From the NCBI GenBank assembly GCA_009617715.1, contig VTFK01000074.1, forward strand, positions 558,001 to 622,000: a stretch of 64,000 nucleotides of DNA. Reading direction: 5' to 3'. Below, one piece after another: positions 13,601 through 25,480 of the stretch (positions are counted from its first letter, which is position 1; each line of letters starts with the position of its first letter). The notes beneath the pieces were generated by a model, which was not told the origin of the DNA, searched no databases, and saw only the letters and a list, made by a program, of their open reading frames with translations. The position numbers were made by a program, and so were the translations under genes. This DNA is from Plectrocnemia conspersa. Taxonomy: Eukaryota > Arthropoda > Insecta > Trichoptera > Polycentropodidae.

Positions 13601-13893
13601 CAACTTATATTTTTAGTTGTGACTTTCCGCTTCGAAGCTGACAAAATACTATGAAATAAAAATATTGTATTATATTTTTATTCATAAAACAATTATTTAA
13701 TTAATATATAAATAAAGATATATAGCAGCCTTATTATATAAGCACAAATATTTAATGAAGGTTAATTAAGAAAATATATTAAAATCATGTTTTATTTTCA
13801 GGACTCAACAGCAATGGAGCTTCAAACGGAAGCTATACTCCGCTGAGGGTTTACCACAATGAGCGCGGCCGAAAGGGACAATTTAGATATTAA
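4668..13893 (+). CDS. MFSD6-like major facilitator superfamily transporter
   Basis: Predicted 694-aa multipass membrane protein. Coding exons: 4668-4731, 7045-7183, 7248-7407, 7481-7585, 7912-8058, 8136-8352, 8424-8631, 9801-10058, 10127-10291, 10359-10525, 10585-10752, 11297-11491, 13802-13893. All junctions are GT-AG, phase is kept throughout and it ends in TAA. The exon with the ATG begins after an acceptor at 4536, so 5' UTR exon(s) lie upstream. The N-terminus (TGAGCLFPFLPAHM, GPLLAGPIAD) and the C-terminal half (RSLADLF, FRHLIPRRFTATGQA, FFGALMGLPAAY) match the MFSD6 / MFS_1-like family. Three membrane spans in the first ~115 residues are followed by a loop of ~200 residues (about 122-330) with an acidic patch (SSDSDDYDSDPDPES, then EDSEDED), then many more spans. 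MFSD6 substrates are not firmly established. Exon 3 uses acceptor AAAG at 7247; the nearby CAG at 7255 would give an immediate stop. Confidence 0.9.
5515..6790 (+). repeat. Degenerate GGTCAG-motif array in MFSD6-like intron 1
   Basis: The first coding intron (4732-7044) holds many irregularly spaced variants of TGGTCAGTAA, GGCCAGTA and TGTCAGTAA, often followed by CTAAATAAAT. They are densest at 6280-6350, 6430-6540 and 6620-6800. The same GGTCAG/CTGACC vocabulary occurs in the elements at 23630-24300 and 30255-30900, but the central hairpin part of those elements is not seen here. It is probably an eroded relative. Confidence 0.5.
10806..11011. mobile_element. GC-rich foldback (MITE-like) element in MFSD6-like intron 11
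   Basis: About 200 bp form one long imperfect palindrome. The left arm begins AAGGCCGGTTTCACACGTGC; the right arm ends with its reverse complement, GCACGTGTGAAACCGGCCT. Inner parts also pair: TGTTGTATGGGC against GCCCATACAACA, and CCCGGCGCCG against CGGCGCCGG. GC content is far above the intron around it. The structure is that of a snap-back MITE with no coding capacity. No target duplication is obvious. Confidence 0.75.
12159..12212. repeat. Perfect 27-bp tandem duplication
   Basis: A 27-base unit starting GGGTGAATC and ending ATACCATT occurs twice back to back (12159-12185 and 12186-12212) with no mismatch, inside intron 12 of the MFSD6-like gene. It is a recent local duplication with no known role. 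Confidence 0.9.
12612..13250 (+). repeat. TTCACTAGTGAA repeat family, copy A (interrupted)
   Basis: Starts TTTAGAGCAGCATAT, contains the 12-bp palindrome TTCACTAGTGAA at 12697-12708, and ends near the segment TTTAGAATCAGGGACAT. It matches copies at 32690-33090 (reverse) and 39545-39905 (forward) along its length. Between 12833 and about 13075 the match stops: a hAT-like end (CAGGGCCGGCCCTAGG) followed by unrelated AT-rich DNA is inserted. A 30-bp block with the segment GATTCACTGAAATGAC is also duplicated (about 13080-13110 and 13135-13166). No ORF. Confidence 0.75.
12833..13075. mobile_element. hAT-like insertion inside repeat copy A
   Basis: CAGGGCCGGCCCTAGG at 12833 resembles hAT terminal repeats and interrupts the dispersed repeat exactly where copies B and C continue with an ATAAATTATATTTT stretch. 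The right terminus and target duplication could not be defined, so the right boundary is approximate. Confidence 0.4.
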
Positions 13894-13937
13894 ATTGCTA
13901 ACGTTTTTGCCAGTCAAAAACGATGGTTAATTTGCAC

Positions 13938-13943
13938 AATAAA
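13938..13943 (+). other. Candidate poly(A) signal for the MFSD6-like gene
   Basis: The first AATAAA after the TAA, 45 bases downstream. Further AATAAA and ATAAA motifs follow in AT-rich DNA, so the true site is uncertain. Confidence 0.4.
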
Positions 13944-15339
13944 CTTGTACCAGTGTCGTGTGTAAAAAGACAAAATGTAAAAAGCTATTTTCGCCTAAAT
14001 AGTTATTTTGTCGATTTTTATTTGTACAAAAAGTGATTTATTACAAACAGATTTTTAAATGGCGAAGTCAAATAATCAACGCCGAAAGTGTTATATGATA
14101 TAATTATATTTAATGTATTAAGCGATATTAAAGTACTGTAATATGTATAGCTTTCGAAATCATTTAATAATGTTGATGTTAATTTATTTATTCATTTAAC
14201 GTGCCTTCCTCGTGTGAACAGAAGTTGTTCACACTATTTGTGTGAAGATTTTTCTCGTCATTTCAATGATTATAAATTAACTTTTAAAAACAAGGATCAA
14301 ATTAATATTTTTATTTAAACTGCCATTTTTTTATAATAATAATAAGTAAATAAAATTGTGTATATATTTATAAAGGTAATGTGTTCATTTTGCTACATGA
14401 ATAATTTCTTCTCAATTAGCATCTATGTCATAAACATTTTTTTATATAATCTCAATGTACAATTATTATTATTTTATTTTATATAAGAAATCAACTAATC
14501 AATCTTTGATACGACCAATGCTTAAGACTGCACGCATTTAAATATACAAAGTCGTCTAAAATCACACATATTTTTCTATTAGCAATGTTATTGTAGCCTA
14601 AAAGCTTTCTTTTTAATATGCTGATGAATTTTGTGTTAAAATAATTTAAATAAAAATCTCTCAAACTTATATTATACAAATATATTATATTTTTTGTTCT
14701 CAATGTATACATATATAACTTATGTACAGCAAACTCTGTTTTTTATTTGTAAGTGTACATCTTATATTTTAAAAATAAAATCTTTTTAATATTATAAAAG
14801 TTTATTAATGCAGAATACAATTTGTGAGTCTCTCCCTTAAATATATTTTTTAGTTTCAAGTATAACAATCATTGAGAAATTGAGGGAAGTACATCATTTC
14901 TTTGACCAATGCAAATGATTTGGGGGGGAACCAGGCTCTTTGTTTTTGTTTAATACAGATGTAACAATGAAAACAAAATTTTATAATCGATTAGATGTGT
15001 TGCCTCCTCAAACACTATATTACAGTTTAATGTTCTTATTCAAGAAAAACAAGTTGACTTCACACTGCCATGACTTTTAAAAATAAAGATATCGTACGTG
15101 ACAGCAAAAATTAACGAATAAACTAATTCGAAGGTAATTTGATCGTTCAATACTAGCAGTTAGCACTAAGTATTAATTAATTAGCGATGGGTATATAGAG
15201 CAAAAACTTGTGTTTGCTTAAATAATATGCATTGTTATTGGAAAATGGACTTCTAAGCAATTTTGAAGCAGCTAAAAGTTTCAAATACAGAAAGACGCAT
15301 ATATGCGTTTCCCGGCGCTAACGATTAAATGCCGGTATT

Positions 15340-15818
15340 AAAAGCACCAGTCAATATTGACAACGGATGATTCAAAACCGCACGGTAACATTTACATCCC
15401 CAACTACGTCTGTCTCCGGAAGAACCGTCTCTCAAGAACGGGCGGAGGAGTCGCAATATTTGTAAATAAATCAATATATCTCGCACTCATGAACACTAAC
15501 ACAACTAACCTAGAAACCGTCGCGATGCAAATTAAACACTAAAATAGAATAATAATAATTGTCACAGGATATAGTTCCCCAGGATGTGAATTGACTTGTA
15601 ATGATATTGGGAATTTGATTATTTTAACCGAAGATCTTAACGCTAGACACATGCATTGGAATTGTTCTGGTGTGAACCGATCTGGGACAACGCTTTTAAT
15701 TATTTACACAACACGGATACAATTTTAAACTTTCATCGGGACACGATCACAGTGGTTTCGTTCATAAAGACACCCAGAAAAAACTGTTGCTTTATTAGAA
15801 AGGGGTTGACATTATAGA
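15340..15818 (+). mobile_element. Non-LTR retrotransposon endonuclease fragment
   Basis: Broken reading frames give stretches typical of the apurinic endonuclease domain of Jockey/I/CR1-type LINEs: YVCLRKNRLSRTGGGVAIFV, then TGYSSPGCELTCNDIG, then LTEDLNARHMHWNC, then LHNTDTILNFHRD. Stops and frame changes between them mark it as dead. A related start of ORF2 (LCLPP... and LSRPGG in broken frames) is seen near 57800-57860, so the family has at least two copies in this window. Confidence 0.75.
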
Positions 15819-16661
15819 CAGGCCTGCCGAGAGGAGCAAATTCCCAAGGCCCGACTCTGGAAAAAGTCATAGCTAGAATATATTTATATAAATAATAAAA
15901 ATCGACCTCAAATAATGAATCTGAACTAAGCTACGGTTGTTTAAAATGTATGTACTGATGTATTTCAGGTATAAGTTCCTTCAGCCCTTTTTATTAACAT
16001 TGCCTTCAAAAGCACACACTTTCTAGGTAGTACTTTTACAATAAATATTATTATTCAAAGGGACAGATTGTAGTTTTTTGACGCGGCTCCGTTTGTATTA
16101 AAATTTGTTTGCAAATTATTGTTGACTTTATTGCTTTTTAAATGTTTAAAAAATATTATACATGAGAGGAAATATTCAACGAATGTAAATTAGTAGGTAT
16201 TCGATCTGAATTTTCAGATCAAATACCTGAATAATTGTTTTTTGCATTCTCCTATCGGGCAAAATTCGGTCTAGATGTGCTTTATTCAATTCTCACTCTT
16301 AATATTGTTATAAAGTCTTAATATAAACACTTGATAATCGAACGTTTTACTGCGATGGCACGATTTTATTGCTTTTGACCTGGACTAGAAGTTTACTATA
16401 TGGCAGCACTTAGCAGCGAAGAAAACACGACTAATTATCAGGTTAATATTATGAGCAGATATTTTTAATGCCTAATTAAAATGTCGCAACAGTGGCTAAT
16501 TTTTATATTTATTTGTAGCATACAAAGGGTTAACTCGCACCTATTATTATTTATTCAAGAAATTATATTATGTTGTCAAAAATATATAAAATGCCATTTT
16601 TGTCATGGGGACCAGAATCATTGTTTTCCCAGGGCCCGGGTTTGCTCTCAGCGGCAAGTTC
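15819..16661. mobile_element. Possible hAT-like non-autonomous element
   Basis: The left end (CAGGCCTGCCGAGAGGAGC, 15819 onward) and the reverse complement of the right end (16631-16661: AACTTGCCGCTGAGAGC) share TGCCG, GAG and GCAAA followed by a GGCCC tract. That is the arrangement of diverged terminal inverted repeats. No 8-bp target duplication is seen. It abuts the LINE fragment. Confidence 0.35.
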
Positions 16662-17717
16662 AAAGTTTTAATGAGTAATCCAAAAATTGTATGAAACTTC
16701 TTCGAGAGCTCAGTAACGACTCGTTGCACCTATTTTAAAGAATACGTTATTGGGATAAAAAAAAAACTTTATAGAAACAATCAATCAATATTTATTCAAT
16801 ATCCATATACAGACACGATTGTGAATATGATCATTTCAGAATACTATCTCTAACTAACGGTTTTAAGTAGTCTACGACGTCATTCGATATACATTCACAC
16901 TATATACATAATTATTTTATTTACATTAAAACGTTACTGACATCAGCAACGCAAAAATTAAACTGCATTCGTACATTTGGGATCATTATAATTGTTGCCG
17001 AGATTTTTTCACCGTTCTTAACATAACCTGTCCGTAAAACGCAAAACGTACGCTCGCATCCTTACCAGACAGATAAAAGAAAAAAGAATCAATAAAAAAA
17101 TAAAATAAAAAATAGCTACATTACCACTATATTTTTAAATATATAATTTTACAATACCAATTGTAGACTAATGAGGCCAGCGAAAAATAAAATTCTTATA
17201 CATTTTAAGTGATTACATACTATTTCTTGTTGCATTATAAAAGTATTGATTCGTAAAAATATTTTAAGTTTAATATAAAATTTGCAATTCACTTCAATGT
17301 ATGCCATATTAAAAATACGTTATTACATATATAAACCCACAAACTAAACTATATTATTTTAAATTATAAATATTTACAATTTTATAGATGTTTGCAAAAA
17401 AAAAGTTTGGAATAGAAAATGCACAAATCAGCTGCAGGAAGTTTATACATACATACCTTAATACAATTCTCGTATTTGTTGTAACCTCTAAACACACAAT
17501 TTTAGATGTAATCCGAGCACCATTTCCGTCGTATCTTTTACATTCATGTTTGGTCCTACTGAAGTCTGATACCTCTTCACATCAAACTTACATTACATCC
17601 ATTACAGCGTACTTAATCTATATAAGAAAAGTTAAGAATTACAAAAGACCAATACGCTTAGGCTTTTATATAGAAAACAGACATGAAAAATATACAAACA
17701 TCTAAACTCTGCATATA

Positions 17718-20700
17718 TTAATCAATACTGTCGTCCGCGTTCATACTTTTCTCATCAATCTCTTTCAACAAATTGTCTTCGAGGGCACATTCCAATATTT
17801 TATCAATTTTATCAGAACTATTAATTTCAGCAATAGACTCGTGATTATTCAATTCGTCGTCGTTCAGAAGTTTTTCAGCTTCAATCGAATCTATAGTTTC
17901 TAATATATCGTCACTGGACTCAAATTTATCTTCAGTTGGAATATGTTTTAATATATCGTCGTTAGACTCGGATTTATCTTCAGTTGCAATTTCTTTTAAT
18001 AAATCATCCGTAAACTCTGATTTATCTTTTAATAGATCGTCGTTAAACTCGGATTTATCTTCAGTTGTAATATCTTTCAATATATCGTCGTTAGACTCGG
18101 ATTTATCTTCAGTTGTAATTACTTTTAATATATCGTCGTTAGACTCGGATTTATCTTCAGTTTGAAAATCTTTCAATATATCGTCGTTGGACTCGGATTT
18201 GTCTTCGCTCGGTTCTTGAACCGCTTCCGAAGTATCTTCCAAATCTGACTTATTTAACTCGTTATCTTTGCTGTTCTCGCTCGAACAAATCGATGGTTTT
18301 TCTGAGACGTCGTTCTTATCGAGAGGCGTCTCGTTCGAATTGCTTTTTTCAGAGAATAACGACAAATCTTGAAAATCATTATTTGAACTTCTTCCGAGCG
18401 CATTGATGAAGTTGCTATTGGAATTTTCGCTCTTGAACCCGCAAGATTCTTCCAAGTTGTTCATATTATCGACAGACATATGATCAACGTCGTTCTTTAA
18501 TTCTTCATCAATGGCATTATCAGAGTTGTTCTTTAACGATTCGTTTCGCATTGCGCTATTATCATCAATGTCCATATTTATATCTTTATTTTTATCGTTC
18601 TCAGTTACATCGTCTTGTTTTTCACTCTCCTTAAACTCTTCTTTATCAGTATCATTTTGGATTAGCAGATCATCGTCCTTGTCGTCGATTTTAGTTGGGA
18701 CTTCATTCTCGTCATTTTTACTCAAAATTGCACTTTCATTTTTATTTACTACGTCATTTTCATCACTTTTATTAGCAATTATGTCATTCTCATCAGCGTC
18801 CATATTAACGGTGCCAATATTATCATCTATGACATCTTTCGGGGTGCCCATATATTCGCACATCACGCTTTGAATCACAGGCATTCCATCCGATGAACTT
18901 TTTTTGGAATGGTTCATATGAGTGTATTTCATAGAATCACTTGAATTTTCGTCAATGAATATCGGTTCGTCGTCGTCCGGTTTCTTGTGAGTATCCGAAG
19001 TGATCTCGACTTTGTCATCGTCGTCTTCGTCATCGCTGAATAATTCAATGGAATTCTTCCCCTTGATCCAATGCTTGAAATCGTTGTTCAGATTGGATCT
19101 GAGATCGGTGAATCGCTGACAAGTAACCTTCAGCAACTGATCAAATTGAAAGTGTAAGTCTTTAATTTCTTGCACTGATTTTCCTCTTAAATTGCTAGTG
19201 TTTTTCTTCATCTTCGTCAACTTTTTCGAAATAAACGCTATGAAATCGTAAGCATTGTAAAGGTTGTATGTGTACCATTCGACGGAAGAGTTATTTTCAC
19301 TATTTGCTGAATTCACTACAGGCGTAGAAGAAGTGGGTATACTTTTGCTTGAATTGTCTCGCTTCGACGATGAAGTCACTTCTTTTTCTGGATTTTGAGG
19401 TTTCTCTTGACTTTTGCTCTTTTCATTTTGTACAACCGGCGTCGTCCATGCATGAGGTGACGATTTGTTTTGCTGATTCATTCGTTTCGACCGTCTTCCC
19501 GGACCCGGTTTATTCTCATTCAACTTGGACGGCGTACGCACGGTGAGACTTGGACGAGCCATGAGAGCGACGGTCGGCTCAGTCGGAATGACTATGGTAG
19601 CCGAATACCCGCCGGGCATTTTTGGATTAACGTTAACGGCAAACACTCGACCGTCGGGCAATTGATACATTTTACTCGTAGATAATGTTGCCGGATCGAC
19701 TCTAAATTTAAGTCCTCCGGTCACCTTATTGATGGACACGTCTTTATCGGACATTTGTATTAAATTATTGGGATTGATTTCGATGCACTTAGGTTTGGGA
19801 TCCGTTAGAGCGGAGAGCGGTCTTGGGATCAACTTTGGAGTTGGCGTCAAACATTGAACGTCATCGTCTATGATTTTCATAGGCATAGGTGGAGGAAGAG
19901 GCTCGGCAATTTTTATCGGCTCGTCGAGTTCTTCCGTCACTTCGCAGACGGGTTCCAAAGGCATAGGTAAATCTGGAGTACAAATCAAATTATCGTCTTC
20001 GTAATGCGAATCATTATTTTGCATATTAGACATATCCAATCCCTAAAATAAAATATAAAATTAAATCAATTACATAACATAAATATATATCGATATACAC
20101 AAAGATCAAATACCTGAGTCAAACTTTCAATAGATAAGTTAACATTATCGTTACTGTAATTGACATAAGGAGATGCGTAATTGTTATGCATCATGCCGTT
20201 GTACATCATGAATTGATTACTAATATGCATATTCATGTTGTTTTGCCTCTTTCTTTCGGCTCTACTACCTCCGCGTCCCATGCCGTAAGGCATTCTCGGA
20301 GTCGACGGCGATTTTATATTGCCCATCGGCGGCGTCGAAATACCCATTGCAAATTTTTTAATCGACGAGGGCGCCGTCACAGATAACGCCGACGGCAAGT
20401 TAGCTAATATGGCTGACGTGGCTGGTTGCGAACTGATTTTTTTTATGGTCACGGGAGAGGCTAATCTTTTAAGCGCCTTTTGGCAATCGGCAGACAGATT
20501 TTTCTTATCAGGTGTAACGATCTTTTTCGAATCATTCAACGACTGTTTAGATTTTCCGGCATTATTCGGTTTTGGCGTTTTACGTTTGCAGCATCCAGAT
20601 TCATCCGTAAGACATTCTTTTTGAATCTGCATCCGCTTACTAGGATCTGCGATGGTGTTGGCATACCTAAGAAACATTGTAGATTAGTATCAACTTTTTA

Positions 20701-23700
20701 AATTCAAGATCGGGTGTATCAAATGGCTTATTTCATATGAAAATAGAGGGATAAACAAAAGCCCACAAATCAGTAAATGAACATGAGAGCTTATCAGTAC
20801 AAAAAACGTAGGTTCAGCTTGAAAAATGTTGATTAGTTCTCTGTAAACTTATTCTCATTGAGCGACTGATTTTACATCTTCGAGATGATCATGAATTGAT
20901 TAAAACCCTTTGTGTACTAATCAATAATATAACGTTGTTCATGATAACATTTAATAAATGTAAACAACGACGTTGTTGATGTTATGATACTCAAAAAGCG
21001 AGATTTTTTTTTAAAACATGAAAATCAAATCTTCATATGAAAGATTGCTTCGAAAAATATCATACAATGGAAAAATATATTTAGTGTTTCATATATCATA
21101 GTAATAATAAAAGAAATAAATTCTGTGCGAACAAAAATATGTTGAGAACCATTGACGTTGTGCAATTATATAGAATTACAAGGATAGAGCAAAACATTCT
21201 TTCTTTGGCCATTGCATTAAATTTTTTTTTAGGTAGTGGTTAGAACACCTAGAACGGGTACAGGGTATACCCTAAATAAGCGATATATAAATAATAAAAA
21301 GCTAATTGTTGTGATTAAATAAATTGGATCGCAGTGGATATAAGAAAAAAATATTGGACTGTAAAGGGTTAAACGGCTAAAGGATCGTTTTTTATAAAAT
21401 ATATAATGATAATTAAACAGAAAAAAAAAATTGATAATAAAGCGAAAAGCAGAAACTCGTTTGTACACAAAACGCAAAAAATATATATCAGATTTAATGA
21501 AAATCGTACTTATTCTTCAATTGACAATATCGCTTTGCAGCCCATAAAGATGCACGATGACACCATAGACTTTTCTGATTGCATAAGAAACAATTCCAAT
21601 CGTCGATGGATTCAATATCTTCAATTTTTGACTGACCAAAGTTTCTCTTGATGCAATTCTAAAATAAAACAAAATTCGTTACTATTGAAATACTCTCCTT
21701 AAATAATGAGCACAGTGATAAATTACACACTTCGCAAAAGACGACAGGACAGGAAGCGCAGCAGTAAACTTGTCCTCCCTGTCCACACCATCGGCAATAT
21801 AACTCGCTGCCGTCTTCGCCCTTCAAGAATTCGCCACTATTGTAAAATTCTAAACAATCGATACAGATGAGAGTTCGCAACAAAGGATGCATGTGTAACT
21901 TGTTGACATTTTGAGCCGAGAGTCCCAAATGCTTGTTGCATGCTGTACAGTGCATCCGAGCGAGCTTCACTCGGTTCAGATCTGAAATACATACAAAATT
22001 GTACGTGAATATGACAATAAAATTAATAAAACCTATGTATATAAAATAATCACCAGAATATTTTCGAATGCAAAATTGACGCTCGTCATCCGTGACACAA
22101 TCATCGTCAAAGTCCTTCACAGTTGGAGCTGTATTGTAAACAATAAATAAAATATAATAATAAATGATATGATTTATATAACAATAATATGAGCATAATA
22201 GATAAAAATTAAAATCAGGTACAAAAGTTTATAAGACACTGGTTTGACATATATTTACGATAGAAAGTGACTGCAAACAGTTCGCTATGACTTCATTACA
22301 AATATCGATGCTGTCACTGTTTATTTTCAATCAAGAATGCAATGACTCCACGTAAGTACCCAAGCGTATACAAAACAAGTTTAGGTTCTTATATTTATTA
22401 TTACACTGATAGACAGTGAGCACTATCCAAGAGTCATGTGACGCATGGCTTTCAATGTGTGCCAGAACATCGAAGATGAAGTTTAGGGTGAAACATAGGC
22501 TGGGAAAGTGACAATTCTGCTCACTGCAGTCCGGCCTTGTAAAAAAAACCATAACATCATAAAACTTGTCGTTGCAAGACAAGCATTAGGACCAGATGTC
22601 GGCAAAATTCTAGTAAGAAGTCCTCGGGCATCCCCCATATAGTTCTGACATTGCTCATAGCATTTTTTTGTCCAACTCCTTATAATAAAACTTTCAGGGA
22701 ACGCTTTTCCGATAACAGCCAAAAGAATTTAACACTGCCGGTGTTCAGATACTCAATACTCAAGTTTAAGTTAAAAAAATAAACATTTTTATCTCAATGT
22801 GTAACTACGTATAACTATGTTTCAAAACTCAAGTGTTGCCTTGGAGGACTTAAATTACTATACTAAAAGTGGATTTAAAATTATAAACATCGCTTTTAAG
22901 ATGTTTTTGTGGCTTACAGACTGCACGGAATAGCCAAAATATCAACTGTTAAAAGCGTCTTAGTTCAGTGAGTCTATAACGCCTACTGCTTGCGGTCGTC
23001 AAGAAGTATAGCGAGTGTGGAAGTTTTGATTTCGAGTTCTGATTTTTTTACATAGATGACTTTCTGATAATGGATTTAACTTATTGATGATAATAGGATT
23101 TCATTCCATTTTTGGGGTGAGAATCTCGATTTAGATTAGTTTTTGTCAATGGCCAGTTTGTTTTATTTAATTAACACAGAAAGATGTTTATTTTTAATCG
23201 CCCTGTTCCCAGGAATCTTTCTGTTGGTCAAGCATGATTAACAGGTGGGCGAAGGGTCGATTTGTTATGGAAGAATCGTTAGTGCACAGTTTTAATTAAA
23301 TTAATGGCGAAGAAATAAACCCGTACTTTGTTCCAAATAAAGTCAAAATTCTTCTATCTTTCAGATAGTTGAAGGATTCCTCTCTCTCTGTAAAAACGGA
23401 TTAAAGTGGTTTTGACAAAAGTTAAAAATATGTCAAATATACATTGTTTAAAAAATGTTCTTTCTATTGGCCAACTCTGACTTTCTGTCGATTGCTCTCT
23501 TCAGTTTAGTCAATTATGAGCAGTGGAATTTATAAATACCTTTCCGATCCCACAAGATACACAACATGACCTTCTTTAGGTGCAATCAAGTCTTTACGAT
23601 TGTCTATATTGGCTCACTTTGACCATGATTTTTTCAAATAACTTTTTTGTACTGAATCTTTTTACAATGACTCAGAATTTATATTAAAAGGTCAGAATAC

Positions 23701-25322
23701 ATCAGTTAGAATAAATATTAGATGGTCAGAATTTACATTAAATAGTAAAAATTATTTTGACAGATGGTCAGAATCATTTTTTTTAGTCAGTATTTAAAAT
23801 ATAATTTATATTACATCTGTATTTTAATCTCAAGGTCAGTTTTGTGTTGACAAATAGCCAGCATAATAATATATGGTCATTATTTGATCGGGCTCGCAAC
23901 ATTGTCAAACGTCAACACAACAAACTAAACATGCTTTCCATCACCGCTGTCGTTATTCTCGCTTCGTTCGTCGCTCTGAATACCTTCGCATCATACGTAC
24001 AATTAAATAGATTCGTTGAGTTAGTCATGGGATGTTCACTGCTCTGACCAACGCTCGCTCGCACCGAACTTGTCCAACAGTTCAAGTGCGAGCGAGATAT
24101 TATATAAAATATTTCTAAAAAAATGATTTATTGCACATTTATATTTATAAATATTTTTTAATACACATAATCGACCTATATTTTAATTCTGACCAGTTGA
24201 TATTTATTCTGACCCTGAATAATATAATTATGACCAAGATTCTGATCGAGATTTGATTTTTATTCTGACCCAAAGTTGATTTAAATTCTGACCATTTATA
24301 ATTATTACTTGTAAGTTGTTTGAGGAAAAACTCTTTGCATTTAAGTAATGAATCGCAAGCAGAAAGTCAAATTTAATTGATGCGGCACCCGAGTGTTGAT
24401 CTTCCTGAACATTCCTAAATGTCTCGAAACAGGAGCGGCAGCAATATTTAGTGCCTGGACAATCTTAACCTCTCAGTCTTGATTGTAACGGTAATTTTTC
24501 ACTCTTTAAAACTCTGAAACAGTTTTTCGCACATGTGCAATGCAACTTTTGTTTATTGAAATAGCATATGTCACTTCTTTTTTAAATTTAACGAATTAGC
24601 TTTGTATGTATTTTTTCATTAAATTACATTTGTATCGGTTGATACAAATGTAATATAATGAAAACAAAAATGTGACAAATCAACTAAATAGCTATAGTTG
24701 AGTTGCTATACATTTCGTTCTATGGCAGACATTAAATACTCTTTTAAGAAACCAATACACAGCATCCATTTCCGCATTAAGTTTGATCTTTAGTATTAAT
24801 AGAACATTATCTACTTTAAAAGGCGATGCGAGATGAGGAGAGGGGAGGGGGTGGGTCGCTATTGTAATTTTATAAGAAAATTGTGATAAAAGCAATGATA
24901 ATGTTTCACATGAAAACATGACAAGATCCCTAAGATTGAGACTAATAGCAAACAGTAAAGTTTGATCTGCAAACAAAGCATACTAAAAGAATGAAGGCGA
25001 AGCTCCATTTTTAAAAAAAAAAAAAATATTATTATTATTGAGGTCTTAAGCGACGCTTTCACGTCCCAGTCAACTTTTGACACTACGATGAGCGATTAGT
25101 ATCCGCTTTAATTAATTAATTAAAAAGAACGACTAATGGGAGATTCGCGCATTAGGAATTAAAATCGTCGGAAGCCGGTCAGACTAACGTCTGGAGCAAG
25201 ATCGAAGGTAAAAAGAAGCGGTCGAAGGGGCGTAGGAGGCGGAAGGGGCGAAATGGTGCAAGAGGCGGAAATGGCGCACCTGGCAATTTGAGGGACGACT
25301 CTAAGATGTCGTCGAGACTCAT
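17718..25322 (-). CDS. ADD-domain chromatin protein (Drosophila ADD1-like)
   Basis: Predicted 1131-aa nuclear protein. Coding exons in order: 25322-25280, 22128-22054, 21981-21731, 21658-21510, 20666-20114, 20042-17718. All junctions are GT-AG with matching phase; stop TAA at 17720-17718. It starts MSLDDILESSLKLP in a CpG-rich patch. Residues ~50-150 form a cysteine-rich ADD fold (GATA-like finger plus PHD): CTAC (51-54), CIDC (79-82), CRWC (102-105), CASC (114-117 region), CENC (122-125), CFLC (146-149), as in ATRX and DNMT3. No SNF2 helicase or methyltransferase follows. Insects carry the ADD module on a separate protein, whose Drosophila form binds H3K9me3/HP1 chromatin; that role here is inferred. 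The remainder is disordered: a Lys/Ser-rich middle, then a highly acidic Asp/Asn/Ser-rich tail with tandem repeats at residues ~970-1073. Confidence 0.88.
17895..18207 (-). repeat. Acidic tandem repeats in the ADD-protein tail
   Basis: Seven in-frame units of a ~16-aa repeat (core EDKSESNDDILK plus four variable residues, about 48 bp each; one unit is shortened to 12 aa) lie within the last coding exon. Units differ at few positions (SES/SEF/FES, DIL/DLL), indicating recent expansion, probably by unequal exchange. They add a block rich in Asp, Glu and Ser near the C-terminus. Confidence 0.9.
22129..25279 (-). other. First intron of the ADD-domain gene (3.15 kb)
   Basis: Separates the 14-codon first coding exon from the exon leading into the ADD domain. 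It contains a GGTCAG/CTGACC element (separate entry). Open frames on the minus strand at 22331-22722 give no recognisable domain and I do not call them genes. Confidence 0.6.
23630..24300. mobile_element. GGTCAG/CTGACC foldback-type element, copy 1
   Basis: The left flank (about 23690-23880) has repeated GGTCAGAAT units on the + strand. The right flank (about 24185-24300) has the inverse, ATTCTGACC and TATTTATTCTGACC. Between them is a core (about 23890-24130) shared with copy 2 at 30270-30500, ending in a strong hairpin: CTCGCTCGCAC (24054-24064) pairs with GTGCGAGCGAG (24086-24096). The short reading frame in the core is not conserved in copy 2, so it is probably non-coding. The class is unknown. 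Confidence 0.65.
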
Positions 25323-25480
25323 GATGACGATGAGGTCTCAGCCTCAGCCACCGCCGACGCCGGCCGGCCGAAAGCCACACCGCAACGACAGACGCCGCGG
25401 CTAGGGCCTGCAAGACGGCAACTTGACGGTGGACGGCGCGAACTCTTTCGCCGTCGATCGTTACTTATCGCCCCCTTCGA
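25160..25480 (-). promoter_or_regulatory. CpG-rich first exon/promoter region of the ADD-domain gene
   Basis: GC content and CpG density rise sharply against AT-rich flanks. The first ATG (25322-25320) and donor (25279) lie within it. The transcript start is probably upstream at higher coordinates (about 25330-25480). No TATA box is obvious at a fixed distance. Confidence 0.45.

Larger units (their letters stand above)
13894..17717. other. Intergenic region between convergent MFSD6-like and ADD-domain genes
   Basis: Contains the 3' ends of both convergent genes, a LINE endonuclease fragment and a hAT-like region (separate entries). A minus-strand AATAAA (TTTATT at 16791-16796) about 0.9 kb past the ADD-gene stop could end that transcript. 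Nothing else coding is supported. Confidence 0.5.

Noticed and set aside
18511..18873. 120-codon plus-strand frame rich in Ser/Leu/Phe
   Set aside because: It is the antisense shadow of the acidic Asp/Asn/Ser tail of the ADD-domain protein.
22331..22722. Two minus-strand frames in the first intron of the ADD-domain gene
   Set aside because: No recognisable domain and no splice signals in phase with the flanking exons.
23844..24047. 67-codon frame in the core of GGTCAG element copy 1
   Set aside because: The homologous core at 30270-30500 does not keep this frame, so it is not a conserved protein.
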